A stretch of 13,978 nt of DNA from Clostridiales bacterium UBA8153 (GCA_003449495.1 DMHJ01000078.1:527-14504), one strand, 5' to 3'; positions 1 to 7,216 are shown, counted from the stretch's first letter. The notes: a model not told the origin generated them from the sequence alone. Numbers and translations: made by a program.

Positions 1-1
1 G

Positions 2-1849
2 TACCGGGGCGAGTTTGAGGAACGGCTTAAGGCCGTGCTCAAGGAAGTGACTGGGGCCCAGGGTGAGGTGGTCCTCTTCATCGATGAGCTGCACACAGTG
101 GTGGGCGCCGGCGCCGCCGAAGGAGCTATGGACGCCTCCAACCTGCTCAAACCCGTGCTGGCCCGGGGCGAAATGCGCACGGTCGGAGCTACCACGCTGG
201 ACGAGTATCGCAAGCACATCGAAAAAGACGCGGCGCTGGAGAGGCGGTTCCAGCCCGTCCTGGTGGACGAGCCCAGCGTGGAGGCGACCGTCTCCATCCT
301 GCGCGGCCTCAAAGAGCGCTACGAAGTGCACCACGGTGTACGCATCCAGGATGCCGCCTTAGTGGCGGCGTCAGTGCTCTCCCATCGCTACATTAACGAC
401 CGGTTCATGCCCGATAAAGCCATCGACCTCGTGGATGAGTCCGCCAGCCGGCTACGCATGGAGATCGATTCTCTGCCTACGGAGCTGGACGAGGCGGAGC
501 GCCGCAGCTTGCAGCTGCAGATCGAAGCCCAAGCCTTGCGCAAGGAAAAAGATGAGGAGTCCAGGCAGCGGCTGCAACGCATCGAGGTGGAGCTGGCCGA
601 TCTGCAGGAGCGAAAGCACGCGCTGACCGCCCGGTGGCAGCTGGAGAAGCAGGCCATCCAAGCGCTGCGCGAGACCAAGGGGAAGATCGAGCAGACGCGC
701 ACCCGCATCGACGACGCCGAACGCCGGGCGGACCTGGAACAGGCGGCCAAGCTGCGTTACGGTGACCTGCGCGAATTGGAGCTGCTCCTTGGGGAGCAGG
801 AACGACGCCTCCGCCAGCTTCAGGGAGACTCGCCCATGCTCAAAGAAGAGGTCAGTCCGGATGACATCGCCGCGGTCGTCGCGCGCTGGACGGGCATTCC
901 CCTAACCCGGTTACTGGAAAGCGAAGTGGCGAAGCTCATCTCCATGGAAGAGCGCCTGCACCGGCGTGTAGTGGGACAGGATGAGGCGATTGCGGCCGTA
1001 GCCAATGCCGTGCGCCGGGCCCGGGCGGGGCTGCAGGACCCCCAGCGACCCGCGGGCTCCTTCATCTTTCTCGGCCCCACGGGCGTGGGTAAGACGGAGC
1101 TGGCCCGGGCCCTGGCCGAGTTTCTCTTCGATGCGGAAGAGGCCATGGTCCGGCTTGACATGAGCGAGTATCAAGAACGCCACACCGCTTCACGCATGAT
1201 CGGGGCACCGCCGGGTTATGTGGGCTATGAGGAAGGCGGTCAACTCACCGAAGCGGTGAGACGTCGTCCCTATTCCGTGGTGCTGTTCGACGAGATCGAG
1301 AAGGCCCATCCCGAAGTATTCAACGTCTTGCTGCAGATTCTCGATGAGGGACGCCTGACCGACAGTCACGGGCGGACGGTGAATTTTCGCAATACCGTCA
1401 TCATCATGACGTCCAACGTGGGTAGCCAATGGATCAAAGACCGGAACGGAGCCGACGAGGAAGTGTCGCGCCAACGCGCCATGGAAGCTTTGCGCCATGC
1501 GTTCCGGCCCGAATTTCTGAACCGGGTGGATGACATCATCGTCTTCCATTCGCTCAGCCGCGAGCACCTCTTGGGCATTGTCGATATCCAGCTGGCGCGG
1601 CTGCAATCACTTCTTGCTGAGCGCCGCCTAGGACTCGAGGTTTCACCCGGGGCCAAGGCGCACTTGGCCGAGCTGGGGTTCGATCCGGTTTACGGTGCAC
1701 GGCCGCTCAAGCGAACCATCCAGAGAGAGCTGCAAGACCCCTTGGCCATGCGTCTCCTGCGCGGCGAGTTCGGCGAAGGTGACCATATAGAGGTGGACGC
1801 ACTCGACGGCAAGTTGGCCTTCCGGAAGGCCGCCTCCCCGGGGGGCTAA
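2..1849 (+). CDS. clpB: ATP-dependent chaperone ClpB, C-terminal 615 residues (5' end outside window)
   Basis: ClpB is a cytoplasmic hexameric AAA+ disaggregase that threads aggregated proteins through its pore together with DnaK. The reading frame is open from base 2 and begins with YRGEFEERL, typical of NBD1, so about 250 residues including the N-domain and first Walker A lie upstream. Visible parts, numbered from the window edge, are: NBD1 Walker B VVLFIDE at about 23-29, arginine finger region LERRFQ near 80, the long charged coiled-coil M-domain at about 150-280, the VARWTGIPL linker near 293-301, NBD2 Walker A GPTGVGKT at about 358-365, Walker B VVLFDE at about 426-431, sensor region FRPEFLNR, and the sensor-2 stretch [10 protein letters not shown] near the C-terminus. 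The M-domain length and the lack of an obvious IGL/IGF ClpP-docking loop favour ClpB over ClpA or ClpC. It ends at TAA with only a weak GC hairpin after it and no T-run. Identification is firm. Confidence 0.96.
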   Translation, partial: YRGEFEERLKAVLKEVTGAQGEVVLFIDELHTVVGAGAAEGAMDASNLLKPVLARGEMRTVGATTLDEYRKHIEKDAALERRFQPVLVDEPSVEATVSILRGLKERYEVHHGVRIQDAALVAASVLSHRYINDRFMPDKAIDLVDESASRLRMEIDSLPTELDEAERRSLQLQIEAQALRKEKDEESRQRLQRIEVELADLQERKHALTARWQLEKQAIQALRETKGKIEQTRTRIDDAERRADLEQAAKLRYGDLRELELLLGEQERRLRQLQGDSPMLKEEVSPDDIAAVVARWTGIPLTRLLESEVAKLISMEERLHRRVVGQDEAIAAVANAVRRARAGLQDPQRPAGSFIFLGPTGVGKTELARALAEFLFDAEEAMVRLDMSEYQERHTASRMIGAPPGYVGYEEGGQLTEAVRRRPYSVVLFDEIEKAHPEVFNVLLQILDEGRLTDSHGRTVNFRNTVIIMTSNVGSQWIKDRNGADEEVSRQRAMEALRHAFRPEFLNRVDDIIVFHSLSREHLLGIVDIQLARLQSLLAERRLGLEVSPGAKAHLAELGFDPVYGARPLKRTIQRELQDPLAMRLLRGEFGEGDHIEVDALDGKLAFRKAASPGG

Positions 1850-2020
1850 CCCGGGGCGGCGCGGGAGCCGCCGGCGAGTTGGCTCACGCCCAGGGCCGGT
1901 GCAACCTCCGGGGTGCGTGCCGGCGTGGCCGCGTCAGTCTGTCGCTGCTGCCAGCCGTCCCTTCGCGAACCGCGGGGCAAGCCGGGCAGTAGCGCTGCCG
2001 GGAAGTCATTGCGGCGGATA

Positions 2021-2088
2021 CCTGGGATGATAGCATAGGCGTCATCCCTGGATGCTGGCGAGTCCCAGGAATTGGTGAAGGCGGGATG
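2021..2088 (+). repeat. Three complementary GGGATG/TCATCCC motifs over the aldolase start
   Basis: GGGATGA (2024-2030) is perfectly complementary to TCATCCC (2042-2048), and CATCCC (2043-2048) is also perfectly complementary to GGGATG (2083-2088), whose ATG is the aldolase start. A small CTGG/CCAG hairpin (2055-2058 with 2065-2068) is nested in the second pairing. The two larger pairings exclude each other. This could be a degenerate dispersed repeat or an RNA element acting on translation; function is inference. Confidence 0.4.
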
Positions 2089-2706
2089 GACATGCATGAG
2101 CTCAGACAGGCTCTTGCCCTGGCCGTGCGGGAGCTCTATCGAGCAGGCCTCATCACGCCGGTGGGGGGCAACGTCAGCTGCCGGGCCGGGCGAGGGTATC
2201 TCATCACTCCCAGTGGGCGCCACAAAGGCAGGCTGGCGGCCAAAGACATGGTCTGGCTGGATGCCGGAGGCAGGCCGGTGGGGTTGGGCAAGCCTTCCGT
2301 GGAGGCCGGCCTGCATTTAGCCATCTATGCCAAGCAGCCAGAAGCCGGTGCCGTAGTGCACAGCCACGGTCCTTTGAGCATCCTTTTGGGAGTCACGGGA
2401 ACGGTCATTTCGCCGGTGAGCCTCGAAAGCGTGGCCTTTGTGGATCTACCGAGGGTGCCTTTTTGCCTTCCCGGCTCGGAAGAGCTGGCCCACGCCGCCG
2501 GTGACGCCTTGCTGCACTCACCCGCCGCACTCTTGGTGAACCACGGCGCGATCACCGTAGGTTCCTGTCTCGAAAAGGCGGTAACGCTCAGCCACGCGCT
2601 GGAAGCTGCCGCCAGGCTGTCCCTGTGTCTCCACCTACTCAAACTGCCGGCCACCCGCCTGGAGCCGGATGCGCTCTGGTTACTGGACAGCTACGGTATC
2701 CGGTAG
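2086..2706 (+). CDS. Class II aldolase/adducin family protein, L-fuculose-phosphate aldolase-like
   Basis: Zinc-dependent class II aldolases of this family cleave sugar phosphates (L-fuculose-1-phosphate, L-ribulose-5-phosphate epimerisation, or methylthioribulose-phosphate dehydration) through an enediolate. The 206-residue length equals that of FucA-type enzymes. Visible hallmarks are the phosphate-binding GGNVSCR near residues 27-33, TPSG at 41-44, the candidate catalytic glutamate E73 in SVEAGLH, zinc ligands H92 and H94 in VVHSHGP, and the third ligand H153 in LVNHGAI. This spacing matches E. coli FucA (E73, H92, H94, H155). The start is ATG 2086; an in-frame ATG at 2092 is an alternative, and the ribosome binding site is weak (AAGGCGGG). 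The gene stands alone, 236 bases after clpB and converging on the next gene. Family assignment is strong; the sugar substrate cannot be read from the sequence. Confidence 0.88.
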   Translation: MDMHELRQALALAVRELYRAGLITPVGGNVSCRAGRGYLITPSGRHKGRLAAKDMVWLDAGGRPVGLGKPSVEAGLHLAIYAKQPEAGAVVHSHGPLSILLGVTGTVISPVSLESVAFVDLPRVPFCLPGSEELAHAAGDALLHSPAALLVNHGAITVGSCLEKAVTLSHALEAAARLSLCLHLLKLPATRLEPDALWLLDSYGIR

Positions 2707-2771
2707 CGACCCGGCCGGGCCACCGCCCGCTTCCCCCGGCCCTGGGCCCGGTGCCCCTCCTATTATGGTCC

Positions 2772-3398
2772 CTAAAGGAGCCTGGTCCCAAACCCCTCCT
2801 TGCTGGCGGAATTGTCCCAGATCTCTGCAACGTGGATGATATAGGCCGGGCGCGACGGCCACTTCTCCGGCGCCGGGCGGTGATAGGTATCGTGCTGGGC
2901 GTTGATGAAGGTGTGGTAAGGACCGCTCTCCTGGATCTCCACCCGGCCGCGCACCTCAAAGGAGACGGCCGGAGGCTGGAAGAAACACAAAGTTAGCTCC
3001 GGGTTGGCCGTATAATTGGTCCAGCTGTGCCGTTTGGCCAGCTCCAGGGACCCCAGCCGCGAGAAGTCAATGCGCTCAGCGCAGTGGGCACCCCAGATAT
3101 GCTTGACCAGCAGCTGCAGGCCGTCCTGGCTGTAGCCTTCCCGGTAGCCCCGGCCGATGTGTTCAAGGTAGTCGGCCGTGGTCTCCGCCAGGTACTCGGC
3201 CTTGGGGATGAAGCCGACGCCTTTGACGGCGCCGTTGAGACCGGCGGGACCCTGGGAAACGAAAGTGGGACAATGCCGCGTGAAGTTCAGGAAGATGGTC
3301 TCGGGCGCGATCTGCTCGCCGCCGGCCATGCGCCGCACCATCTCGGCGCGTTCCTGGTATGCCCACTGGAAGAACCGTTCAGGCAGGGAGAACGCCAT
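2772..3398 (-). CDS. Unrecognised 208-residue protein with a possible PPOX-like FMN-binding C-terminal half
   Basis: I do not recognise this protein securely. The start is ATG 3398, chosen because AGGAG lies 5 bases upstream and because the open frame further upstream reads as low-complexity non-coding sequence. Residues about 112-165 (LGSLELAKRHSW, NPELTLCFFQPP, FEVRGRVEI) resemble the strand pattern of the pyridoxamine 5'-phosphate oxidase/FMN-binding split barrel, where a lysine-containing strand is followed by an xNPxxxL strand and a GxxEI strand. The N-terminal 110 residues are unusual, with FLNFTRHCPTFVSQGP at about 36-51, GAVKGVGFIPK at 56-66 and HIWGAHCAERIDF at 100-112. Many His, Cys and Trp residues (C43, H100, H105, C106, H169, H173) could bind metal or cofactor. 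No signal peptide or membrane segment is seen. It converges on the aldolase gene with only 65 bases between stops. The coding call is good; the PPOX link is a tentative inference. Confidence 0.72.
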   Translation of the reverse strand: MAFSLPERFFQWAYQERAEMVRRMAGGEQIAPETIFLNFTRHCPTFVSQGPAGLNGAVKGVGFIPKAEYLAETTADYLEHIGRGYREGYSQDGLQLLVKHIWGAHCAERIDFSRLGSLELAKRHSWTNYTANPELTLCFFQPPAVSFEVRGRVEIQESGPYHTFINAQHDTYHRPAPEKWPSRPAYIIHVAEIWDNSASKEGFGTRLL

Positions 3399-3403
3399 AT
3401 ATG

Positions 3404-3458
3404 CTCCTGGTCCCCAACCGGCTGACCGCAACCAGTGCAGCCAGCCCCCAGGACCAGG
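3404..3458 (-). promoter_or_regulatory. Ribosome binding site partly inside a long hairpin
   Basis: On the minus strand AGGAG (3404-3408) precedes ATG 3398 by 5 bases. CCTGGTCC (3406-3413 on the plus strand) is perfectly complementary to GGACCAGG (3451-3458), so three bases of the ribosome binding site are in a stem. An inner stem GGCTG (3420-3424) with CAGCC (3442-3446) extends the structure. Such a fold could limit translation; this is inferred from base pairing only. Confidence 0.45.
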
Positions 3459-4057
3459 ATTTCTCTCCTTTCGCCAGAGGCTTGGCCCGCTCTGCAAAAC
3501 CGGCTGCCACTGGGGGGCCTGGGCCCGGGACCCCCGCCCGCCTGGGAGTGCGATGCAGGCTGGGTGCACGCTGCCTCGCTGGGACCGGCCATTGGAGGCC
3601 TGCCCCACCTCCCGCGCTCCACCGGAGCGCCTGCCGCTTTATCCGCTACCGGCTAGACGATCTCACCTGTTCAACCCATTAGCTACAGCAAGTTGCGCCC
3701 GACGGGATGCTGGTCATTGGGGAAGGAGCCTCGGCGGCCGGCCTTCCGGTCCCACCTCCTTTTCCGGCCTGGCATCGGACCCTTGGGCAAGTTTCGCCTG
3801 GGCGGCCGGGATTTCCTGGTTGAAGCCAGGACCACTCGGCCGGCAGGCGATGGCGGAGGCTGCGACGCCGCCGGCGTTGGCCGTCACCATGGTCATCGTG
3901 GTCAGTCGTGGCAGTGCGAGCCGGGCCTCGCCTCTGCTCCTGTGCCGTCGTGGCCGGTGAGACCCGGCCGCCCCCGGCATGAAGAACAGGAGCGGCCGCC
4001 GTCATGCCGGACTGCCCGGCAGCTGCAGTAGCCCTGGATGGGCAAGTTGCCCGTGTC
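3459..4057. other. Gene-free stretch with two perfect hairpins
   Basis: No open frame here has convincing protein character; the frames present are arginine, proline and glycine-rich. A perfect 7-bp hairpin with a 3-base loop lies at 3614-3630 (GCGCTCC/GGAGCGC). A 9-bp inverted repeat CCGGCATGA/TCATGCCGG spans 3974-4010. Neither is followed by a T-run. No tRNA, riboswitch or promoter was recognised. Confidence 0.5.
3974..4010. repeat. 9-bp perfect inverted repeat downstream of the isomerase-like gene
   Basis: CCGGCATGA at 3974-3982 pairs perfectly with TCATGCCGG at 4002-4010 across a 19-base loop that contains a GCGGCCGC palindrome. It lies 48 bases past the stop codon of the minus-strand isomerase-like gene, so it could stabilise or end that transcript, but it has no T-tract on either strand. 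Confidence 0.4.
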
Positions 4058-4897
4058 CTACTCCAACCTTCCTGACACGCTCCCGGCCGCCGCGCATCTA
4101 ACCGGATCCAACAGACCAACGAGGTAAGTCTTCCCTTCGATCCAGGTGCGCTCTACGCCTTCAAGAATGAAGGGCCCACGGTAGTTGGCTCTTCCCAGGG
4201 CGGCCAGGAGGCCCGGCCAGTCTACACTGCCGTTGCCATCGCCGGGAGGCAGGTGGCGGTCGCTGTGACCGTCGTTATCATGGAGATGTGCGCTCACCAG
4301 AAACGGGGCAAACTCCTCTACCCAGGCCAGGGGCGACGGTTCCAAGTTGGCATGGCCGGAGTCGTAGCAGAAGCCCAGGCCCGGACAGTTTCCCAGCAGG
4401 TAAGAAAAGTCCTCCCGGCGTTCGCCCAGGTAATACAGGTCTGCCCTGGGGAGCCTAAACAAGTTCTCGATGGTAACGGCCACCCCCAAGCGACCTCCCA
4501 TCTCAACCAGGGTGGTCAAGGCCGGCAGCGCGCACTCCAGAGCCTGCCGGCGGTGAGTGGGCGTGTCGCGATCGTAGCCCATACCCAAGTGGAAATTCAC
4601 CCAGCGCGCCCCCACCCCGGCGGCCGCCTCCAGCGAGGCCCCGGCCAGCTGGTGACTGGGAGCGGCAAACCGGGGCGAGGGGTCGGAAAGGTTGATGCGT
4701 TGCGAGGCGTGGAAGCTCAGGCTCACCTGGTACCGGCTGCACGCGGCCGACACCTCCCGGCAATACTCGGGAGTCCAGAAAGCTTCGAGTGGGGTCTCCT
4801 GGACGCGCACCTCCAGGTGGGTGTAGCCAAGGGCGGCGGCCCTGGGGAGGGTGCGCACCAGTTCCTCCGGGGAACAGTTGTGGCCGAACGCTGTCAC
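4058..4897 (-). CDS. Sugar phosphate isomerase/epimerase family (xylose isomerase-like TIM barrel)
   Basis: The 279-residue product belongs to the AP_endonuc_2/xylose isomerase-like TIM-barrel superfamily, whose members are cytosolic metal-dependent isomerases and epimerases or DNA-repair endonucleases. Motifs in barrel order, numbered from the GTG start, are LGYTHLEVRV at 23-32, SFHAS with H63, VNFHLG with H103, VTIENL with E144, CYDSGHANL with D179 and H182, VSAHLHDNDG with H204 and H206, LPPGDGNGSVDW at 216-227, and ILEGV with E246. E144, D179, H206 and E246 are the expected metal ligands. The GTG at 4897 was chosen because AGGAGG (4904-4909) lies exactly 6 bases upstream. An ATG at 4924 (288 residues) would restore a fuller first beta strand (RRYAVTAFG) but has no ribosome binding site within range. 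DNA endonuclease IV is unlikely given the missing family signatures. The substrate is unknown; no sugar kinase or dehydrogenase is adjacent. Confidence 0.87.
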   Translation of the reverse strand: MTAFGHNCSPEELVRTLPRAAALGYTHLEVRVQETPLEAFWTPEYCREVSAACSRYQVSLSFHASQRINLSDPSPRFAAPSHQLAGASLEAAAGVGARWVNFHLGMGYDRDTPTHRRQALECALPALTTLVEMGGRLGVAVTIENLFRLPRADLYYLGERREDFSYLLGNCPGLGFCYDSGHANLEPSPLAWVEEFAPFLVSAHLHDNDGHSDRHLPPGDGNGSVDWPGLLAALGRANYRGPFILEGVERTWIEGKTYLVGLLDPVRCAAAGSVSGRLE

Positions 4898-4903
4898 CGC
4901 ATA

Positions 4904-4909
4904 CCTCCT
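4904..4909 (-). promoter_or_regulatory. Ribosome binding site AGGAGG that decides the isomerase-like start
   Basis: AGGAGG on the minus strand lies 6 bases before GTG 4897. If the upstream ATG 4924 were the true start these bases would instead encode two arginines of the N-terminus. Confidence 0.6.
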
Positions 4910-4924
4910 CAGGTTGTTGTCCAT

Positions 4925-5256
4925 GGTTTCGAGGCAACGGAGAGAAAACCTCCACCCACCGACTCCCCGCTCCGGCAACCCGGCAACGCAACGCAGGCCA
5001 GGCGGGCGACAGTCAGGCGGAAGTTACGTTGAGATAACTACCCCGGAAGCGCTCAGGCGCTGGCCCGGGGCAATCATTCTCGCGGAACGTCTAGCCCTCT
5101 AGCCGGTGCCGACGCTGGTGCCGGTGAGCTGATGTGAGTGCCTCAATCACCACACCGTCCATTTTCCCCACGGGGAACCCACGAAGAGCCAGACACGCGA
5201 GGCTCCCTCCTCAAGCTGCAGGAAAGCCGCAGCGTAGGCTGCCGGCCTCCGGGTGC
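4925..5256. other. Gene-free stretch between the isomerase-like gene and the zinc-ribbon pseudogene
   Basis: No convincing coding frame was found on either strand. The only structure noted is the GC-rich hairpin at 5041-5070. Confidence 0.45.
5041..5070 (-). terminator. GC-rich hairpin, possible terminator of the zinc-ribbon transcript
   Basis: CCCCGG (5041-5046) pairs with CCGGGG (5065-5070), and AGCGC (5048-5052) with GCGCT (5057-5061) around a TCAG loop, giving an 11-bp stem with a small internal loop. In the minus direction it lies beyond the zinc-ribbon gene, but only a TAGTTATCTC stretch follows instead of a true T-run, so the role is uncertain. Confidence 0.3.
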
Positions 5257-5525
5257 CTACCCCCTACACTGGCGGTAGGCGTGCGGCTCCGGCCTTGCCG
5301 TTGGGTACTCCATGGCAGCTCCTGGGCACTCCGCGGCATGCCTGCACCAGGCGGCACATCCAGAGTTAAAGCCGGGGTTTACCACCGGCCTCTTGCACGA
5401 CGGACAAGGCAGGGCCCCATCGGTACGGAAAACTCCGCGCTCTCGCCGCAATGAGGGCAACGGGCGTAGCGCACATCGGCCGGTTTCCGGAATCGCGGGT
5501 CCCGTCCGGGACAGCCGCCGGGCAT
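5257..5525 (-). pseudogene. Small zinc-ribbon protein gene interrupted by a one-base frameshift
   Basis: The frame from ATG 5525 gives 35 sensible residues: MPGGCPGRDPRF, then a first knuckle RCPHCGE at residues 22-28, then EFSVP. It then runs into MGPCLVRR and stops at 48 residues. The neighbouring frame takes over at about 5421 with DGALPCPSCKRPV, then NPGFNSGCAAWC and AAECPG, ending at 5257. Adding one base near 5421-5423 joins the two into an 89-residue protein with two CxxC knuckles and the NPxxxxGCAxWCxxAxxCxG tail. I recognise that tail from small zinc-ribbon proteins of Clostridia, whose function is unknown to me. A GGGAG ribosome binding site (5533-5537, spacing 7) and a good promoter precede it. 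The break could be a true mutation or a sequencing or assembly error. No canonical slippery heptamer is in the correct phase, so programmed frameshifting looks unlikely. Confidence 0.72.
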
Positions 5526-5560
5526 GGTTACACTCCCAGGCTATAACTGACCAGGCTACT

Positions 5561-5590
5561 AATATAACGGCGGACGCCCAACCCAGTCAA
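5561..5590 (-). promoter_or_regulatory. Sigma-A-type promoter for the zinc-ribbon gene
   Basis: On the minus strand TTGACT (5585-5590; 5 of 6 to TTGACA) is followed after 18 bases by TATATT (5561-5566; 5 of 6 to TATAAT). Transcription would begin near 5554, giving a leader of about 28 bases with the GGGAG site before ATG 5525. It is the best promoter match seen in the window. Confidence 0.65.
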
Positions 5591-5626
5591 GGCGGCGGGG
5601 CTACCTCATCGCCGCGGCGGCCTTGG

Positions 5627-6499
5627 TTACCCCAGGGCCACGCTACACTGGGCCGGGTGCCCAGTCTCTTCCTCCACTCGCCGGGCCATGCCCCGCATGA
5701 GTTCCCGGGTCATGGGCCCCGGTCCCCTCACCGGCCGGTCATCGATGACCGCTACCGGGAGAATTTCAAAAGGGGTATTGGTGATGAACACTTCCGAAGC
5801 CTCCTGGAGCTCCTCCAGGGTAAAGGCGGACTCACGCACGGGGAGCCCCGACTCCCGGGCCGATTCGAGTACCAGGTGCCGGGTGACGCCGGGCAGGATG
5901 TTGAAAGTCAGAGGGGCCGTCCGCAGGTAACCACCGATTACCGCAAACGCGCTGGCCGTCGCCGACTCGGTTACGAACCCTTCCCGGTTGACGAAAAGGA
6001 CTTCGGCCGCGCCCCGGGCCCGGGCCTCGCTCATGGCCATGCAGTTGGGCAAGAGGTTCAAGGACTTCACGCGGCACCTGGCCCAGCGTATGTCCTCGTA
6101 AGTGATGACGGCGACGCCCCGGCGGTACCAAGTTTCGGGCACCGGCCCGAGCTCAACGGCCATGACCGCCAACGCCGGGTTGCAGGCATCGGGCCAGGCA
6201 TGCAGGCGGGGCGCCGGTCCGCGGGTGAGGTGGAAGTAGATGTAAGAGCGGGCCGGGGCGTGGGCCTCAATGCGGTCCAGGATACCCACCAGCTCCTGTC
6301 GAGTGCCTGGCACTTCCAGGCTGATACCACTACAGCTGGCATAGAAGCGATCCACGTGAAGCTCGCGGGCGAACGGTCGTCCGCCGTACAGGCGATAGAC
6401 TTCGTAGACTCCGTCGCCGAACAGGTAGCCCCGGTCCAGGAACGGCACGGTGGCCTCTTCTACGGGCAAAAACCGGCCATGCAGGAACATCAGCGACAT
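5627..6499 (-). CDS. dat: D-amino-acid transaminase (class IV PLP aminotransferase)
   Basis: This enzyme would interconvert D-alanine, D-glutamate and their 2-oxo acids with PLP in the cytoplasm, supplying D-amino acids for peptidoglycan or breaking them down. The 290-residue length fits the family (about 280). Residue K145 in RCRVKSLNLLPN is the PLP lysine at the same number as in Bacillus D-amino acid transaminase. R98 and H100 in LTRGPAPRLH match the carboxylate-binding arginine and histidine that mark the D-specific enzyme. E178 in FVTESATAS fits the glutamate that contacts the pyridine nitrogen, and FLDRGYLFGDGVYE at 20-33 is the fold's N-terminal signature. Branched-chain aminotransferase or aminodeoxychorismate lyase are less likely because they lack the RxH pair. 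ATG 6499 was chosen for GGAGG (6508-6512) 8 bases upstream; the open frame further upstream is not protein-like. The gene appears to be transcribed alone and has a hairpin-rich leader. Confidence 0.9.
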   Translation of the reverse strand: MSLMFLHGRFLPVEEATVPFLDRGYLFGDGVYEVYRLYGGRPFARELHVDRFYASCSGISLEVPGTRQELVGILDRIEAHAPARSYIYFHLTRGPAPRLHAWPDACNPALAVMAVELGPVPETWYRRGVAVITYEDIRWARCRVKSLNLLPNCMAMSEARARGAAEVLFVNREGFVTESATASAFAVIGGYLRTAPLTFNILPGVTRHLVLESARESGLPVRESAFTLEELQEASEVFITNTPFEILPVAVIDDRPVRGPGPMTRELMRGMARRVEEETGHPAQCSVALG

Positions 6500-6529
6500 G
6501 GACCCTACCTCCCGGTGTGCTGAGCTGGA

Positions 6530-6589
6530 TTCCCCGGCGGTAAGCTTTGGGCGACCAACCGGGGAAACGGCCTCCGTTGCTGGAAACGG
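6530..6589 (-). promoter_or_regulatory. Two hairpins in the transaminase leader
   Basis: TTCCCCGG (6530-6537) pairs perfectly with CCGGGGAA (6559-6566) across 21 bases, and CCGTT (6574-6578) with AACGG (6585-6589) across 6. The 9-base word GGAAACGGC occurs twice, at 6563-6571 and 6582-6590. The first stem ends about 30 bases before ATG 6499. No T-run or T-box GGTGG motif is visible, so a regulatory role is inference. Confidence 0.35.
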
Positions 6590-7176
6590 CGGCCATCCTG
6601 ATGCTACCGCCGATTCCTGCCTCATTGCGGATTCCGCCGAACAGCTTACATCCGCTCCGCTTGAGGTGTCCGGGCCACCCCCGGCCACCAAGCTGTTGAT
6701 GGCCCATTGAAGTCGGCGGCTACCTTATGCCGGCAGGACAAACGCCGACCTACCGCGAGCCTGCATCGACGTGCCCTCGGGCGGCGAAACTCTCCCAACA
6801 AGGCGTCAAGCCACACCCGGTTGAGAGAAGTCTTCGCCGCTCGTCCGCTTCCTGTCGTGCGTCGAGTCAGGTTTCCGCACCCACTCGGCGAAAAGCAGTA
6901 GGCCGGCCCCGGCACCGCAGGTTCCTCTGGCAACTACATTGTCCGAGTCAGCCGGGGCAGTAACCGCACGGTGGCGCATCCGGCCGCCGGCGGTAACACT
7001 TCGCCGTCAGGGAGAGGGTTCCTTTGGGAGTGCCGGCCCGGCTTGGACGGCGAGGTCACCCGGGGCGGCAGCTACGGTCTATACCGGGCTTCCGCGCTGG
7101 CTTCGCCTGTGAGCGGCGTGGGCGTACCCGGCTCCACACCTGCCAACCCTGGCCGGGCTTACGCCGGCAACGGAAA
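6590..7176. other. Gene-free stretch between the transaminase leader and the LysM gene terminator
   Basis: Frames here are short and rich in Arg, Pro, Gly and Ser without recognisable domains. The longest plus frame, which enters from 6971, continues as the antisense of the LysM gene. No RNA gene or repeat was recognised. Confidence 0.45.
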
Positions 7177-7201
7177 GCCCGCAACCTGGACGGTTGCGGG
7201 C
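7177..7201 (-). terminator. Terminator-like hairpin after the LysM gene
   Basis: GCCCGCAACC (7177-7186) and GGTTGCGGGC (7192-7201) form a perfect 10-bp stem with a 5-base loop, 15 bases beyond the stop of the minus-strand LysM gene. TTTCCGTT follows on the minus strand, a short imperfect T-tract. Confidence 0.62.
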
Positions 7202-7216
7202 AACCTATGCTGGGTC

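Noticed and set aside
1855..1872. Hairpin GGCGGC/GCCGCC after clpB as a terminator
   Set aside because: Only a 6-bp stem with no T-run behind it.
2707..2771. Bidirectional terminator between the convergent aldolase and 208-residue genes
   Set aside because: The GC-rich bases allow several imperfect pairings, but none is clean and no T-tract follows in either direction.
3500..3540. GCCACTGGGGGG segment resembling part of a cobalamin riboswitch
   Set aside because: The other conserved boxes of that riboswitch were not found in order, and no gene follows on that strand.
3679..4119. Minus-strand open frame in the gap before the isomerase-like gene
   Set aside because: It is Arg-rich with no ribosome binding site and overlaps the end of the isomerase-like gene in another frame.
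5415..5435. Programmed -1 frameshift site in the zinc-ribbon gene
   Set aside because: The nearby T-run (GAG TTT TCC) does not form a canonical X XXY YYZ heptamer in the correct phase, so mutation or sequencing error is simpler.
5312..6523. 403-codon open frame on the plus strand
   Set aside because: It lies antisense to the well-supported D-amino-acid transaminase, has a composition driven by GC-rich third positions, and shows no domain.
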